The translations under genes were made by a program, and so were the position numbers. A DNA stretch of 39,568 nucleotides, from contig JBGTLA010000126.1 in assembly GCA_041744375.1 (NCBI GenBank), forward strand, positions 1-39,568, given 5' to 3'. Source of the DNA: JBGTLA01 sp041744375. Lineage in GTDB: Bacteria; Actinomycetota; Acidimicrobiia; Spongiisociales; ZC4RG35. The notes below the pieces were generated by a model, which was not told the DNA's origin, searched no databases, and saw only the letters and a list, made by a program, of their open reading frames with translations. Every line of letters begins with the position of its first letter. Positions within the stretch are counted from its first letter, which is position 1. Below are positions 1-8,111 of the stretch, one piece after another.

Positions 1-95
1 GGCGTCGGCCCGGGGCCGGGTAAGGACATCGCGGTGATGGCTAGTGACTTGGCGGCCCCGCGTCGGTCCGGTTGGGGTTGGGTAGCCGTGGGGGC

Positions 96-113
96 GGGGG
101 GGCGGAGCCCCCA
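96..113 (-). terminator. GC-rich hairpin downstream of the amidohydrolase gene
   Basis: About 25 bases past the stop codon of the left-most gene there is a short perfect inverted repeat: six bases at 98-103 pair with 107-112 around a three-base loop, within a longer G/C run. There is no T tract on the minus strand, so it is only a possible U-less terminator. The rest of bases 1-137 shows no credible gene on either strand. Confidence 0.25.
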
Positions 114-137
114 GCGAGGCCGCCAGGCCGAGCATCA

Positions 138-980
138 TCACGGCGCCACCAGGGACCCGTAGGCATCGGGTCGGCGGTCCCGGTAGAAGGCCCACGTCTT
201 GCGCACCTCTTCGACCATGTCCAGATCGAGATCGCGGATGACCAATTCCTCGTCCGTGTCGGAAGCGGCTTCGCCCACAATCTGGCCGCGTGGATCCACG
301 AAGTACGACGACCCGTAGAAGTCGTTTTCGCCGTAAGGCTCCTTACCGACGCGGTTGATGGCGCCGATGAAATACTCGTTGGCGACTGCTGCCGCCGGCT
401 GTTCCAGGTTCCACAAGTACATGGACAGGCCCCTACTGGTCGCCGACGGGTTGAAGACGATTTTGGCGCCGGCCAGACCTAGCGCTCTCCAACCTTCCGG
501 GAAGTGCCGGTCGTAACAGATGTAGACGCCGATTCGCCCCACCTTGGTGTCGAAGATCGGATAGCCCGAGTTGCCGGGCCTGAAGTAGAACTTCTCCCAG
601 AACCCGCTGACGTGGGGGATGTGAGTCTTGCGGTACTTGCCCAGGTAGGTCCCGTCGGCATCGACCACGGCGGCGGTGTTGTAATAGAAGCCCTCGTCGG
701 CTTTCTCGAACATCGGGACGACCAGGACCATCTCGGTGTTTCGGGCGAGCTCGATCATCTTCTGCATCGTCGGGCCGTCGGGGATGGGCTCGGCGCTGTC
801 GAAGTGCTCGTTCTCCTGCACCTGACAGAAATAGGGCGTATTGAAGATCTCCTGGAAGCACATCACTCGGGCGCCATCCTCGGCGGCCTGGTGGGCGTAG
901 TCGATGTGCTTTTCGACCATCGACTCGGAGTCCCCCGTCCACTCGGTCTGGAGGATGGCGGCTCTCACGGTGTTGGACAC
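138..980 (-). CDS. nitrilase-superfamily carbon-nitrogen hydrolase, beta-ureidopropionase/N-carbamoyl amidase-like
   Basis: A 280-residue single-domain member of the carbon-nitrogen hydrolase family. These enzymes cleave amide or carbamoyl C-N bonds through a Glu-Lys-Cys triad, visible here as E44 (CFQEIF), K118 (KYRKTHIPH) and C155 (YICYDRHFPEG). The KTHIPH and CYDRHFPEG signatures are typical of the beta-ureidopropionase and N-carbamoylputrescine amidase branch, so the likely substrate is an N-carbamoyl amino acid or amine; the exact substrate cannot be read from the sequence. The start is GTG with an AGGAGAG ribosome site just upstream. It lies 148 bases downstream of a nucleobase permease, which favours a role in pyrimidine, hydantoin or ureide breakdown. 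No dihydropyrimidinase or dihydropyrimidine dehydrogenase is in the window, though such genes could follow beyond base 1. The protein is cytoplasmic. Confidence 0.85.
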   Translation of the reverse strand: MSNTVRAAILQTEWTGDSESMVEKHIDYAHQAAEDGARVMCFQEIFNTPYFCQVQENEHFDSAEPIPDGPTMQKMIELARNTEMVLVVPMFEKADEGFYYNTAAVVDADGTYLGKYRKTHIPHVSGFWEKFYFRPGNSGYPIFDTKVGRIGVYICYDRHFPEGWRALGLAGAKIVFNPSATSRGLSMYLWNLEQPAAAVANEYFIGAINRVGKEPYGENDFYGSSYFVDPRGQIVGEAASDTDEELVIRDLDLDMVEEVRKTWAFYRDRRPDAYGSLVAP

Positions 981-1128
981 AAACTCTCCTTTTAGATCAG
1001 TCGTCGAGGCTCGCCTCCGAGGCCGGTCGACGCCGGCAGTTGCTTACCCCAAGGCTAGAAGAATGCCGAAGGAACTGCTGTGTGCCCGGCCGAATCGCAT
1101 CGGTGCGCCCGCGACGGGGTGGGGCCGG

Positions 1129-2547
1129 TCAGGCCGGGTGGTCGATGTGGGGGGTGCCGATGGCGCCGCGCTCCTCGGGCGTGCCCGGGATCAAGTTGTC
1201 CAACAAGAGCCCGAACACGGCGGCGGTAGCGATCCCCGACGAACCGATGGCGAAGATGATGTCGGTCAGCCAGCCGATCCCGAAGAAGCTGAAGTCCTCG
1301 ACGGTCTGGAAGTAGTTGGGGAAGACGAACCCCGAGAACAGCACGAACCCCACGATGAGAAGGTTGCGCTGGGAGTCCATGTCGGCCCGGCGCAACAGCG
1401 ACAGCCCCACGGCGGCGATCAGCCCGAACAGTGCCAAGTAGGCACCACCCACGATGGGGGTGGGGATGGTGGCGACGACAGCCCCGAACTTGGCGACCAG
1501 TCCCAAGAGAACCAGGACACCTGCGCCGAGCAGAACCACGTAGCGGGAGGCGACCTTGGTGAGGCCGACCAGGCCGATGTTCTCCGAGTACGATGTGGAG
1601 GCGAACCCTCCGAAGAGACCGGTGAGGAAGCAACCGATGCCCTCGGCTCCGATGCCCCGGTTGATGGTGTTGGGTTCGGGGTCCTTCCCGGTCGCCATGC
1701 GTGACACGGCGTGATAATCGCCGAACGACTCGATCATCGACGCCAGGTAGGCAGCGAGGATGGCGATGAAGAACCCGAAGTCGAACAAGGGGGTGCCCCA
1801 CGGGAAGAGGAGGCCGCCGCCACCCACGTCCAGACCGCGAATCCAGGTGGCGTCGCCGATTCCGGCGAAGCTGACACCTTCTGGGGATGCGGCGTCGAAG
1901 ACCCCCACCCAGGTGAGGATCAGCGCTACGACATAGGACGTCACGATCGCCAGCAGCACGGGGAAGAGCGAGAAGAAGCGCACCTTCGGCGCCAGGATGA
2001 GCGAGAAGATGAAAACCAGCGCCAGCATCAGCAGGGCCATCGGCCAGTGCGTGGCCGACGTCTGGGCGGCAGGGGCGAACAGGGAAAGGCCGATGAGGGC
2101 GATGACGGGGGCGATCGTGATCGGCGTCACGTAGCGGCGGACGAATCCGAGGATCCCGCCGAACCCGATGGCGATCTCGATGACGGCTCCGGCGATGACG
2201 GCTCCGGCGATGTAGCGCATCGCTTCCGGTCCGGGGTGGGCGGCGATGATGGCGAAGAAAGGAACGAGGAACGCGAAGGAAACACCCTGCACGATGGGCA
2301 GACGGGATCCGAACGTGACCTGTACTGCGGTGGCGAGGCCCGAGCAGATGAACACGGAACTGATGAGGATGGCGATCTGGACGGTGTCCATACCCATCGC
2401 CGGCCCCAGCAACAAGGGCACCAAGATGGTGGCGCCGAACATGGTGAGAACGTGTTGGATCCCCAGGCCGAGTGCCTTGGGGAAGGGCTCGGGGATGTCG
2501 TCGATGCCGTAGTTGAGTTCGAATCGGCCTTCGGACAAGGTGCTCAC
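1129..2547 (-). CDS. NCS2-family uracil/xanthine permease
   Basis: A 472-residue polytopic membrane protein of the nucleobase-cation symporter-2 family, which imports uracil, xanthine or related bases with protons. It has a string of hydrophobic segments typical of this 12-14 helix fold, the first-helix motif QHVLTMFGATILVP, the conserved acidic motif ESFGDYHAVSR, and the family signature ENIGLVGLTKVASR followed by PTPIVGG. The length is normal for the family. The GTG start is chosen because AGGAGG lies about four bases upstream. It is separated from priA by 111 bases containing a hairpin, so it probably begins a new transcription unit with the downstream amidohydrolase. Substrate choice between uracil, xanthine and uric acid is unresolved; the neighbour suggests a pyrimidine or ureide. 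Confidence 0.9.
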   Translation of the reverse strand: MSTLSEGRFELNYGIDDIPEPFPKALGLGIQHVLTMFGATILVPLLLGPAMGMDTVQIAILISSVFICSGLATAVQVTFGSRLPIVQGVSFAFLVPFFAIIAAHPGPEAMRYIAGAVIAGAVIEIAIGFGGILGFVRRYVTPITIAPVIALIGLSLFAPAAQTSATHWPMALLMLALVFIFSLILAPKVRFFSLFPVLLAIVTSYVVALILTWVGVFDAASPEGVSFAGIGDATWIRGLDVGGGGLLFPWGTPLFDFGFFIAILAAYLASMIESFGDYHAVSRMATGKDPEPNTINRGIGAEGIGCFLTGLFGGFASTSYSENIGLVGLTKVASRYVVLLGAGVLVLLGLVAKFGAVVATIPTPIVGGAYLALFGLIAAVGLSLLRRADMDSQRNLLIVGFVLFSGFVFPNYFQTVEDFSFFGIGWLTDIIFAIGSSGIATAAVFGLLLDNLIPGTPEERGAIGTPHIDHPA

Positions 2548-2631
2548 GTTTCCTCCTCAACCGCTGGGCAACGCTGACAACCCTACAACGTCATCTCTCC
2601 GCCATGTTGCTAAAACTGCCCTTGTTTTCCA

Positions 2632-2656
2632 CCCACCCAGGGAGGGTTTGGGTGGG
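2632..2656 (-). terminator. hairpin after priA, possible transcription terminator
   Basis: Immediately downstream of the priA stop codon there is a perfect 8-base-pair stem (2649-2656 with 2632-2639, sequence CCCACCCA/TGGGTGGG) with a 9-base loop. No T tract follows on the minus strand; the next bases are GTGGAAAAC-like on that strand. The position at the end of the long mihF-to-priA gene run and before a separately spaced permease fits a terminator or processing stem. Confidence 0.4.
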
Positions 2657-2658
2657 CT

Positions 2659-4440
2659 TCACAGGTCGAGAGGGTCCACGTCAATACGAACGGTGGTGCC
2701 GGTGTCGCGCCAGCGTTGCACGAGGGGTCTCAGGGCCAGCTTGTAGCCGCCGAGGCCTTCTCCCTGGATGAGCCATCGGCGCGCATCGTGGGTGTCGGCC
2801 GGGCCCATCACCTGCACCGACTCGTCGGCGGCTGTTCGCAAGTCGGTGTCGACGGTGGCGGACTCTCCACGGATCTCCACCACCATCATCTCGGTTGCCG
2901 GCGGGTATCCCATGGCTCGGCGTTCTGTCAGCTCATGGCTCAGGAACTCGAACGGGTCGCCTCGGCGTAAGGCCGTGATCAGGGGTTGATCTGGGAGCGC
3001 CGTCTGGAGGATCAACCGGCGTCCGCTCCCCCGCCTCACCCGCCCCGCCAGCCGCGCCAGGATCCTCAACGCTTCCTCCGCCGCTCGGAAGTGGGAACCG
3101 AGGGCGAGACCGTCCACGTCGACTGCGACGGCCAGGTCGACTCCATCGAGTGCCGCCAGATCACGTTCGGTGCCGACCGTGACGACCGCATCTGTCCCCG
3201 CTTCGCCGACGCGGTCGCCGAACATGCCCCGTAGTTCCGCCTTGACGCGTCCCACCCCCGCTCCCAGCGCTTCGAACCGGACGCCGCCGCACGAACGGCA
3301 CGGCTCGGAGGCAGCGCCACAGCGGGGGCAGGCTTCGCCGGGTTCAGGTCGGGAGCCGCAGACGGAGCAGCGTCGGAGCTCGCGACATGTGCCACATCGG
3401 TAGGCGGGGGCATAACCGCGGCGGTGGGTGAACGCGAAGACTCGCCCGCCACCCTGGAGGGCCTTGGCGATGGCGGCCCGGCTCCTCGGCGCCACCAACC
3501 CTGACCCGGGAGGCTCTTCACTGCGATCGACTACCTCCACCAGCGGCCACGCCCTCTGTTCGGATGGCACCAGATCCGCTCCCGCCGCCAGCAGCTCGAC
3601 CGAGGGAGTGGGACCGACGTAGACCTGGGTGAAGCCCTCCAGGCGGCTCCGGGTGCCGATGAGCCGTCGCACCGACACCGTGGGTGTCTGGCGGTCCTTC
3701 ATCGCCCTTCGACCTTCCTCGAGGACGACGGTGGCGGCGAGGTCGGCGATGGGCCATGATGCGATCCGCGGCGTCCCGAGTATGAAACGGCCGGGCACCG
3801 ACGCGGCCTCAGCCCAACGGGCGGTGACAGCGGAATCGTCCATATCGCCAGAGATCTCCGAAATGGCGCCGGGTCCCACCACGCTGCGAGCTCTCTCGCT
3901 CACCATGATCACCTCGGCGGTGGTGGCCACCACCACCATCACGGATCTTCCGGCTGCGACGATCGGCGCCAGAGCCGGGATCCACGACGTGTCTCCCCAT
4001 CCGGCCAGGAACGCTGTCACAGGGCGCCGCCGGCCGGCCAGCACGGAGCTGGTCAGATCCGTCAAAGGGTGGTCGATGGGTTCTGGGTGTTTCGGCTGAG
4101 TGGGCGGTGCCGGTGCACTGGGCAGGTTGGGTGGAGCGGACCTTTCCAGAGTGACCGCAACAGGCGCCACGTAGTAATGCGCCGCCCAGGTGAGAGCATC
4201 ACGTAGTTTGGGGCCGAAGACGGGAAGCTCTCCCGATACCCCCCCGATTGGCTTGAGGCGTCCGGAGTCGCGTTCGCCCACTTCCACGACGTACCCGCGC
4301 ACCCGGCGGCCGCCGAGGGGAATCCGCACGATCCTGCCCACGCTGACCCGGGGGGAATAGGAGGAGGGAATGGAGTACCAAAAACCCGAGTCCACCCCGA
4401 AGGTGGGTACGCCCGGAACGACCCGGGCGGCGTTGGTCAG
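2659..4440 (-). CDS. priA: primosomal protein N' (PriA), helicase-deficient actinobacterial type
   Basis: PriA restarts replication at stalled forks. The N-terminal 3'-DNA-binding domain begins ARVVPGVPTFGVDSGFWYSIP. The zinc-binding region at about residues 348-390 keeps four cysteine pairs (CGTC, CSVC, CPRC, CRSC). The nucleotide-binding site is degenerate: where Walker A should be, FLAGWGDTSWIP has no GKT/GKS, and the DEEH box is VLEEGRRAMK. Actinobacterial PriA proteins are known to lack helicase motifs, so this is a family trait and not local decay. The start is uncertain. The first in-frame ATG/GTG giving a complete N-terminus is a GTG at 4491, deep inside metK and without a ribosome site. 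A CTG at 4440 overlaps the metK stop as CTGA and keeps the whole first strand, and I prefer it. The gene ends the mihF-gmk-rpoZ-coaBC-metK-priA run. Confidence 0.85.
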   Translation of the reverse strand: MTNAARVVPGVPTFGVDSGFWYSIPSSYSPRVSVGRIVRIPLGGRRVRGYVVEVGERDSGRLKPIGGVSGELPVFGPKLRDALTWAAHYYVAPVAVTLERSAPPNLPSAPAPPTQPKHPEPIDHPLTDLTSSVLAGRRRPVTAFLAGWGDTSWIPALAPIVAAGRSVMVVVATTAEVIMVSERARSVVGPGAISEISGDMDDSAVTARWAEAASVPGRFILGTPRIASWPIADLAATVVLEEGRRAMKDRQTPTVSVRRLIGTRSRLEGFTQVYVGPTPSVELLAAGADLVPSEQRAWPLVEVVDRSEEPPGSGLVAPRSRAAIAKALQGGGRVFAFTHRRGYAPAYRCGTCRELRRCSVCGSRPEPGEACPRCGAASEPCRSCGGVRFEALGAGVGRVKAELRGMFGDRVGEAGTDAVVTVGTERDLAALDGVDLAVAVDVDGLALGSHFRAAEEALRILARLAGRVRRGSGRRLILQTALPDQPLITALRRGDPFEFLSHELTERRAMGYPPATEMMVVEIRGESATVDTDLRTAADESVQVMGPADTHDARRWLIQGEGLGGYKLALRPLVQRWRDTGTTVRIDVDPLDL

Positions 4441-5591
4441 GAGCCCCCGGCGGCCCGCCGCAGGTCTTCTGCGGCCTCTGTGTTCTCCCACGGGAACTGG
4501 GCCCGCCCGAAGTGTCCGTAAGCGGTCGTGGCGCGATAGATGGGGCGCAAGAGGTCGAGGTGAGCGATGATGGCCCCTGGCCGGAAGTCGAAGTATCCCA
4601 CCACGATGTCGGCCAGCTTCTCGGGGTCGATGACCGATGTGCCGAATGTCTCGACATTGATCGAGAAAGGCTCGGCGCGACCGATGGCGTAAGCGAGTTG
4701 CAGTTCGCAGCGACGCGCCAGGCCGGCGGCGACGACGTTCTTGGCGGCCCAGCGGGCGGCGTAGGCGGCGGAACGATCGACCTTGCTCGGGTCTTTACCG
4801 GAGAAGGCCCCGCCGCCGTGGCGGGCGTAGCCACCGTAGGTGTCGACGATGATCTTGCGACCGGTCAACCCGGTGTCGGCGTGGGGGCCACCGATCTCGA
4901 AGCGTCCGGTCGGGTTGAAGAAGTAGTTGGCGTCCCCCGTGAGCATCCCGTCGGGGATGATGGGGAGGACGACTTCATTCCAGACTTCCTTGGCCATGGT
5001 GTCTTGGTCCATTCCCCCGGCGTGATGGGCCGACACGAGAACCGACGTGACACCGACGGGACGGTCTCCTTCGTATTCCACGGTGACCTGGGTCTTGCCG
5101 TCGGGTCGGAGATAGGCGAGGGTTCCGTCTTTGCGAACGGCCGCCAGCCGCTCGGCCAGACGGTGAGCGGTCTGGATGGGGAAGGGCATGAGCTCGGGCG
5201 TCTCATCGACAGCGAAACCGAACATGAGACCCTGGTCACCGGCTCCGAGCTCGGCCAGATCCCCTCGCTCGACTCCCTGGTTGATATCGGGACTCTGGGT
5301 GTGGGCCAGAACCTCGACGTCGATGTCGTGGGCGCGAAAGTGGGTGTCGTCGGTGTACCCGAGCTCGGCGATGGTAGACCTGGCTATGTCCTCCAGGTTG
5401 GGCAGGTGGGTGGTGCTGATCTCACCGGCAACCACTGCCCGATTGGTCGTCACCATCGTCTCACACGCCACCTTCCCCCCCGGGTCGACGGCGAGGATGT
5501 CGTCGAGGACGGCGTCGCTCACCGCGTCGGCCACCTTGTCGGGGTGGCCCTCTGTCACGGACTCGGAGGAGAAGTACCAGCGTCTGCTCAT
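4437..5591 (-). CDS. metK: S-adenosylmethionine synthetase
   Basis: Makes S-adenosylmethionine from methionine and ATP, the cell's main methyl donor. The 384-residue product is of normal length and carries the family signatures: SESVTEGHPDK near the N-terminus, GAGDQGLMFGFA in the middle, and GGGAFSGKDPSKVDRSAAY, the phosphate-binding loop. The three-repeat architecture is complete, ending with HFGRAQFPWE. The ATG start lies 12 bases after the coaBC stop, with no strong ribosome site, suggesting translational coupling. The stop overlaps the putative CTG start of priA by four bases. No SAM riboswitch is apparent upstream. Confidence 0.97.
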   Translation of the reverse strand: MSRRWYFSSESVTEGHPDKVADAVSDAVLDDILAVDPGGKVACETMVTTNRAVVAGEISTTHLPNLEDIARSTIAELGYTDDTHFRAHDIDVEVLAHTQSPDINQGVERGDLAELGAGDQGLMFGFAVDETPELMPFPIQTAHRLAERLAAVRKDGTLAYLRPDGKTQVTVEYEGDRPVGVTSVLVSAHHAGGMDQDTMAKEVWNEVVLPIIPDGMLTGDANYFFNPTGRFEIGGPHADTGLTGRKIIVDTYGGYARHGGGAFSGKDPSKVDRSAAYAARWAAKNVVAAGLARRCELQLAYAIGRAEPFSINVETFGTSVIDPEKLADIVVGYFDFRPGAIIAHLDLLRPIYRATTAYGHFGRAQFPWENTEAAEDLRRAAGGS

Positions 5592-5603
5592 CGTGGACCC
5601 AGC

Positions 5604-6776
5604 CTATCCGCCCAGCCGGGCGGCAATGAGGTCCCACAGGCGCGCGGCCACGTCGTGTTTGGTCATCTGGGGCCATTGGTCGGTCGTGTAGTCGCGGTTG
5701 ACGATCATCACCCGGTTGGTGTCAGTTCCGAAACCGGATCCTGTCTCGGTGACGTCGTTGTACACGAGGAGATCGACCCCTTTGGTACGGGCCTTCTCGA
5801 CCGCCCTATCGGGTCCCCCCGTTTCGGCGGCGAACCCGACAGTGAATGGGCGGTCGACCCGCGCCAGCACAGATGCGAGGATGTCGGGGGTGGGTTCAAG
5901 GACGATGGAGGGGGTGCCCTCCGCACGGGACAGCTTGGATTCTGAGGCGGCGACGGGCCGGAAGTCGGCGACGGCGGCGGCCATGACGGCCACGTCGGCT
6001 TGGATCTTCTCGACCGCTTCCGCCATCTCTTGGGCCGACTCCACCCGGTAGGCGGTCACGTCGGTTCCAGCCGGCAGTTCAGAGGCGGTGACGAGATGGA
6101 CGATGGCCCCGCGACGGGCGGCTTCAATGGCAATCGCATGCCCCATCTTGCCTGAGGAGCGATTTCCGAGATACCGAACGGGATCGATGGCCTCCCGCGT
6201 GCCACCAGCCGTCACGAGCACCGTGAGGCCAGCCAGCGACGTATCGAACATGGCTGCGGCCGCCTGCACGATCTGTTCTGGTTCGGCCACACGGCCCACA
6301 CCGATGTCACCTCCCGCCAGGTCACCGGAGAACGGGCCGACGATGTGGTGCCCGTCGGACTCGATGAGGGCGATGGACCGTTGCGTGGCCGGGTGCTCCC
6401 ACATCTCGGTGTGCATGGCCGGTGCCACCAGCAGCGGCGCCCGGGTTGCCAGCAAGGTTGCGCTCAGCACCTCGTCGGAAAGACCATGGGCGAGGCGTGA
6501 CAGGGTGGCGGCGGTGGCCGGAGCGACGATGACCAGGTCGGCCCAGCGGCCAAGGTCTGTGTGCGGGCTGACTGAAGCCTCGTCGAAGAGATCGGTGATC
6601 GGGGAGAACCCTGTCACGGCTGCGAACGATGCCGGTCCCACGAATCGGACGGCGGCGTGGGTCATGACGACCCTGACGTCGGCGCCGGCTTCCACCAACC
6701 GCCGCGCCAGATAGACGGACTTGTAGGCGGCGACACCGCCGGACACGCCGAGCACCACCCGGCGGCCTCGAAGCAT
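5604..6776 (-). CDS. coaBC: bifunctional phosphopantothenoylcysteine decarboxylase/phosphopantothenate-cysteine ligase
   Basis: Catalyses two consecutive steps of coenzyme A synthesis. The N-terminal CoaC flavoprotein domain (about residues 1-180) has GVSGGVAAYKS, the catalytic His72 in SPHTDLGRWAD, the flavin motif APATAATLS and the substrate clamp PAMHTEMWEHPA. The C-terminal CoaB ligase (about 183-390) begins VTAGGTREAIDPVRYLGNRS and has AAAVADFRP and GFAAET. In the CoaC flap, where the E. coli enzyme has ACGDIG with an active-site cysteine, this protein reads AGGDIG, with Gly155 in place of Cys. The rest of the flap is well conserved, so this looks like a lineage variant. The ATG overlaps the rpoZ stop as TGATG, and metK follows 12 bases downstream. 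Confidence 0.96.
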   Translation of the reverse strand: MLRGRRVVLGVSGGVAAYKSVYLARRLVEAGADVRVVMTHAAVRFVGPASFAAVTGFSPITDLFDEASVSPHTDLGRWADLVIVAPATAATLSRLAHGLSDEVLSATLLATRAPLLVAPAMHTEMWEHPATQRSIALIESDGHHIVGPFSGDLAGGDIGVGRVAEPEQIVQAAAAMFDTSLAGLTVLVTAGGTREAIDPVRYLGNRSSGKMGHAIAIEAARRGAIVHLVTASELPAGTDVTAYRVESAQEMAEAVEKIQADVAVMAAAVADFRPVAASESKLSRAEGTPSIVLEPTPDILASVLARVDRPFTVGFAAETGGPDRAVEKARTKGVDLLVYNDVTETGSGFGTDTNRVMIVNRDYTTDQWPQMTKHDVAARLWDLIAARLGG

Positions 6777-6997
6777 CAGTCTTCGACTGTCTCCACCGCC
6801 ACCTTGCCTTCGGAGATCTCCTCCATGGCGATGGTGAGGGGTTTACGGGAAAGGGAGTGGACCTGGGGCGGAACGTACTCTCCGATCCCGGCTCCGAGCT
6901 GATGGAAATATCCGTTGATCTGGCGGGCACGCCGCGCCGAGACCACAACAGCGGCGAATCGGTTGCCGATGGTGTCGATGACGTCTTCGATGTTCAT
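6776..6997 (-). CDS. rpoZ: RNA polymerase omega subunit
   Basis: A 73-residue protein that helps assemble and stabilise RNA polymerase by binding the beta-prime subunit. It has the family core: an N-terminal helix, RFAAVVVSARRARQIN (the A-R/K-RARQ motif), and KPLTIAMEEISEGKV near the C-terminus. The length fits the shorter actinobacterial omega. The ATG is preceded by a good GGAGG ribosome site. It lies between gmk and coaBC, the standard bacterial arrangement, and its stop overlaps the coaBC start by one base. Confidence 0.95.
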   Translation of the reverse strand: MNIEDVIDTIGNRFAAVVVSARRARQINGYFHQLGAGIGEYVPPQVHSLSRKPLTIAMEEISEGKVAVETVED

Positions 6998-7031
6998 GTG
7001 ATCCTCCAGGGTAGTTGGATCGGAGACCGAA

Positions 7032-7640
7032 TCACAGGTCGGTACGTTCCAGCGGTGGTTCTCGGTCCAAAATCTCGAGGATCACGTCGACGGCGCGCGC
7101 GACGTCGTCGTTGACCACGATGTGATCGAACAGCCCGGGTGCTGCCGCCAGTTGCTCTTCGGCGATGTGGATCTTGGCGTCGATATCGGCAGCACTGGTG
7201 TCGGCCCGGGCCTCGAGTCTCGTTCGCAGGGCGTCGATCGACGGTGGAGCGACGAAGATCATCAGCGCATCGGGCACCACCTCTCGAATCTGGCGCGCGC
7301 CTTGAACCTCGATGTCGAGCATCACGTCGCGTCCCTCGTCGAGTACCGCCACCACGGCGTCGCGTGGTGTCCCGTAGTAGTTGTCGATAAAGACGGCCCA
7401 CTCCAGGAGCTCACCGGCGTCGATCATCGCCTGGAATTCCGGTTTGGTCACGAAGCGATAGTGAAAGCCGTCGACTTCGGCGGGGCGAGCCGGTCGGGTC
7501 GTAGCCGAGACAGAGAAGTGAAACGGGATGCGACGCTGGAGTTCAGCGACGATGGTGGTCTTGCCGACGCCGCCCGGTCCCGACACCACGATGAGCCGAC
7601 CGCGATTGGGTTCAGGAGAATTCGGAGAGAAGTGCGGCAC
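7032..7640 (-). CDS. gmk: guanylate kinase
   Basis: Phosphorylates GMP to GDP with ATP, feeding GTP and dGTP pools. The 202-residue product has the P-loop GPGGVGKT at residues 21-28, the GMP-binding region FHFSVSATTRPARPAEVDGFHYRFV, and the lid/nucleotide region further on, with normal family length. The GTG start at 7640 overlaps the end of mihF by 29 bases. It is chosen because no later start codon leaves the first strand before the P-loop intact. Its neighbours mihF and rpoZ are the usual actinobacterial partners. Confidence 0.95.
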   Translation of the reverse strand: MPHFSPNSPEPNRGRLIVVSGPGGVGKTTIVAELQRRIPFHFSVSATTRPARPAEVDGFHYRFVTKPEFQAMIDAGELLEWAVFIDNYYGTPRDAVVAVLDEGRDVMLDIEVQGARQIREVVPDALMIFVAPPSIDALRTRLEARADTSAADIDAKIHIAEEQLAAAPGLFDHIVVNDDVARAVDVILEILDREPPLERTDL

Positions 7641-7923
7641 GTTGCCTGTCGCCGAGACCGCGCAGCCGCCGATTGTCGGCGATCTCGTGTTTCTCCATGA
7701 GCTTCTTGGCCTTGACCTTGCCCGTACCGGGCATCGACGCCAAGAGAGACGCCACCTTGATCCCACCCACCATGTCGTCCTCTTCCGCTCGAGTGAGTAG
7801 CTCCGCGAAAGTGATGGTTCCCGTCTTGAGGAGCTCCTTGAGCTCGGCACGGATACGACGGGCCTCAGCCGCCTTGGCCAGCGCCGCGGCACGTTGTTCG
7901 TCGGACAGTTCGGGTGGTCTCAT
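7612..7923 (-). CDS. mihF: integration host factor, actinobacterial type (mIHF)
   Basis: A 103-residue nucleoid protein specific to Actinobacteria and unrelated in sequence to enterobacterial IHF. It binds and bends DNA and is needed for some site-specific recombination and global organisation. A long basic N-terminal helix (RAAALAKAAEARRIRAEL) is followed by the helix-two-turn-helix core with MPGTGKVKAKKLMEK and NRRLRGLGDRQRAALL. The ATG start at 7923 has GGAGG about four bases upstream; an alternative GTG at 7935 would add four residues. It probably heads the transcription unit running through gmk, rpoZ, coaBC, metK and priA, with its promoter in the 188-base divergent gap. Confidence 0.95.
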   Translation of the reverse strand: MRPPELSDEQRAAALAKAAEARRIRAELKELLKTGTITFAELLTRAEEDDMVGGIKVASLLASMPGTGKVKAKKLMEKHEIADNRRLRGLGDRQRAALLSEFS

Positions 7924-8111
7924 CCATCCTCCCACGAGCGGATCGAATCGACTGTATCAGGTGGCCATGGAGGGCGCGCAGATAGAGCTCGTCCCATCTC
8001 GACATCCCACAACAGTTGGGGTTGAGCAGGTCGTTCGACGAAAGTCGTGCCCCCAGGCACTGTGAGGCCCGGGGCGGCCGTTCTTGGTCGACAAGGTCCT
8101 AGGGTGACCCC
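7924..8111. promoter_or_regulatory. divergent intergenic region between mihF and the SDR gene
   Basis: This 188-base gap is the only place in the window where two genes diverge, so it should hold promoters for both mihF (minus) and the SDR gene (plus). A TACAGT hexamer on the minus strand (around 7953) could be a -10 element, but I see no convincing -35 box at proper spacing. A short inverted repeat TCGT-TCG-ACGA lies near 8034-8044. No specific promoter is claimed. Confidence 0.4.

Noticed and set aside
2632..2656. purine riboswitch before the permease
   Set aside because: The gap holds a simple hairpin but none of the conserved three-way junction bases of a purine riboswitch.
4512..5945. 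477-codon open frame on the plus strand opposite metK and coaBC
   Set aside because: It mirrors the codon pattern of the real genes, has no recognisable domain, and the opposite strand encodes two complete enzymes.
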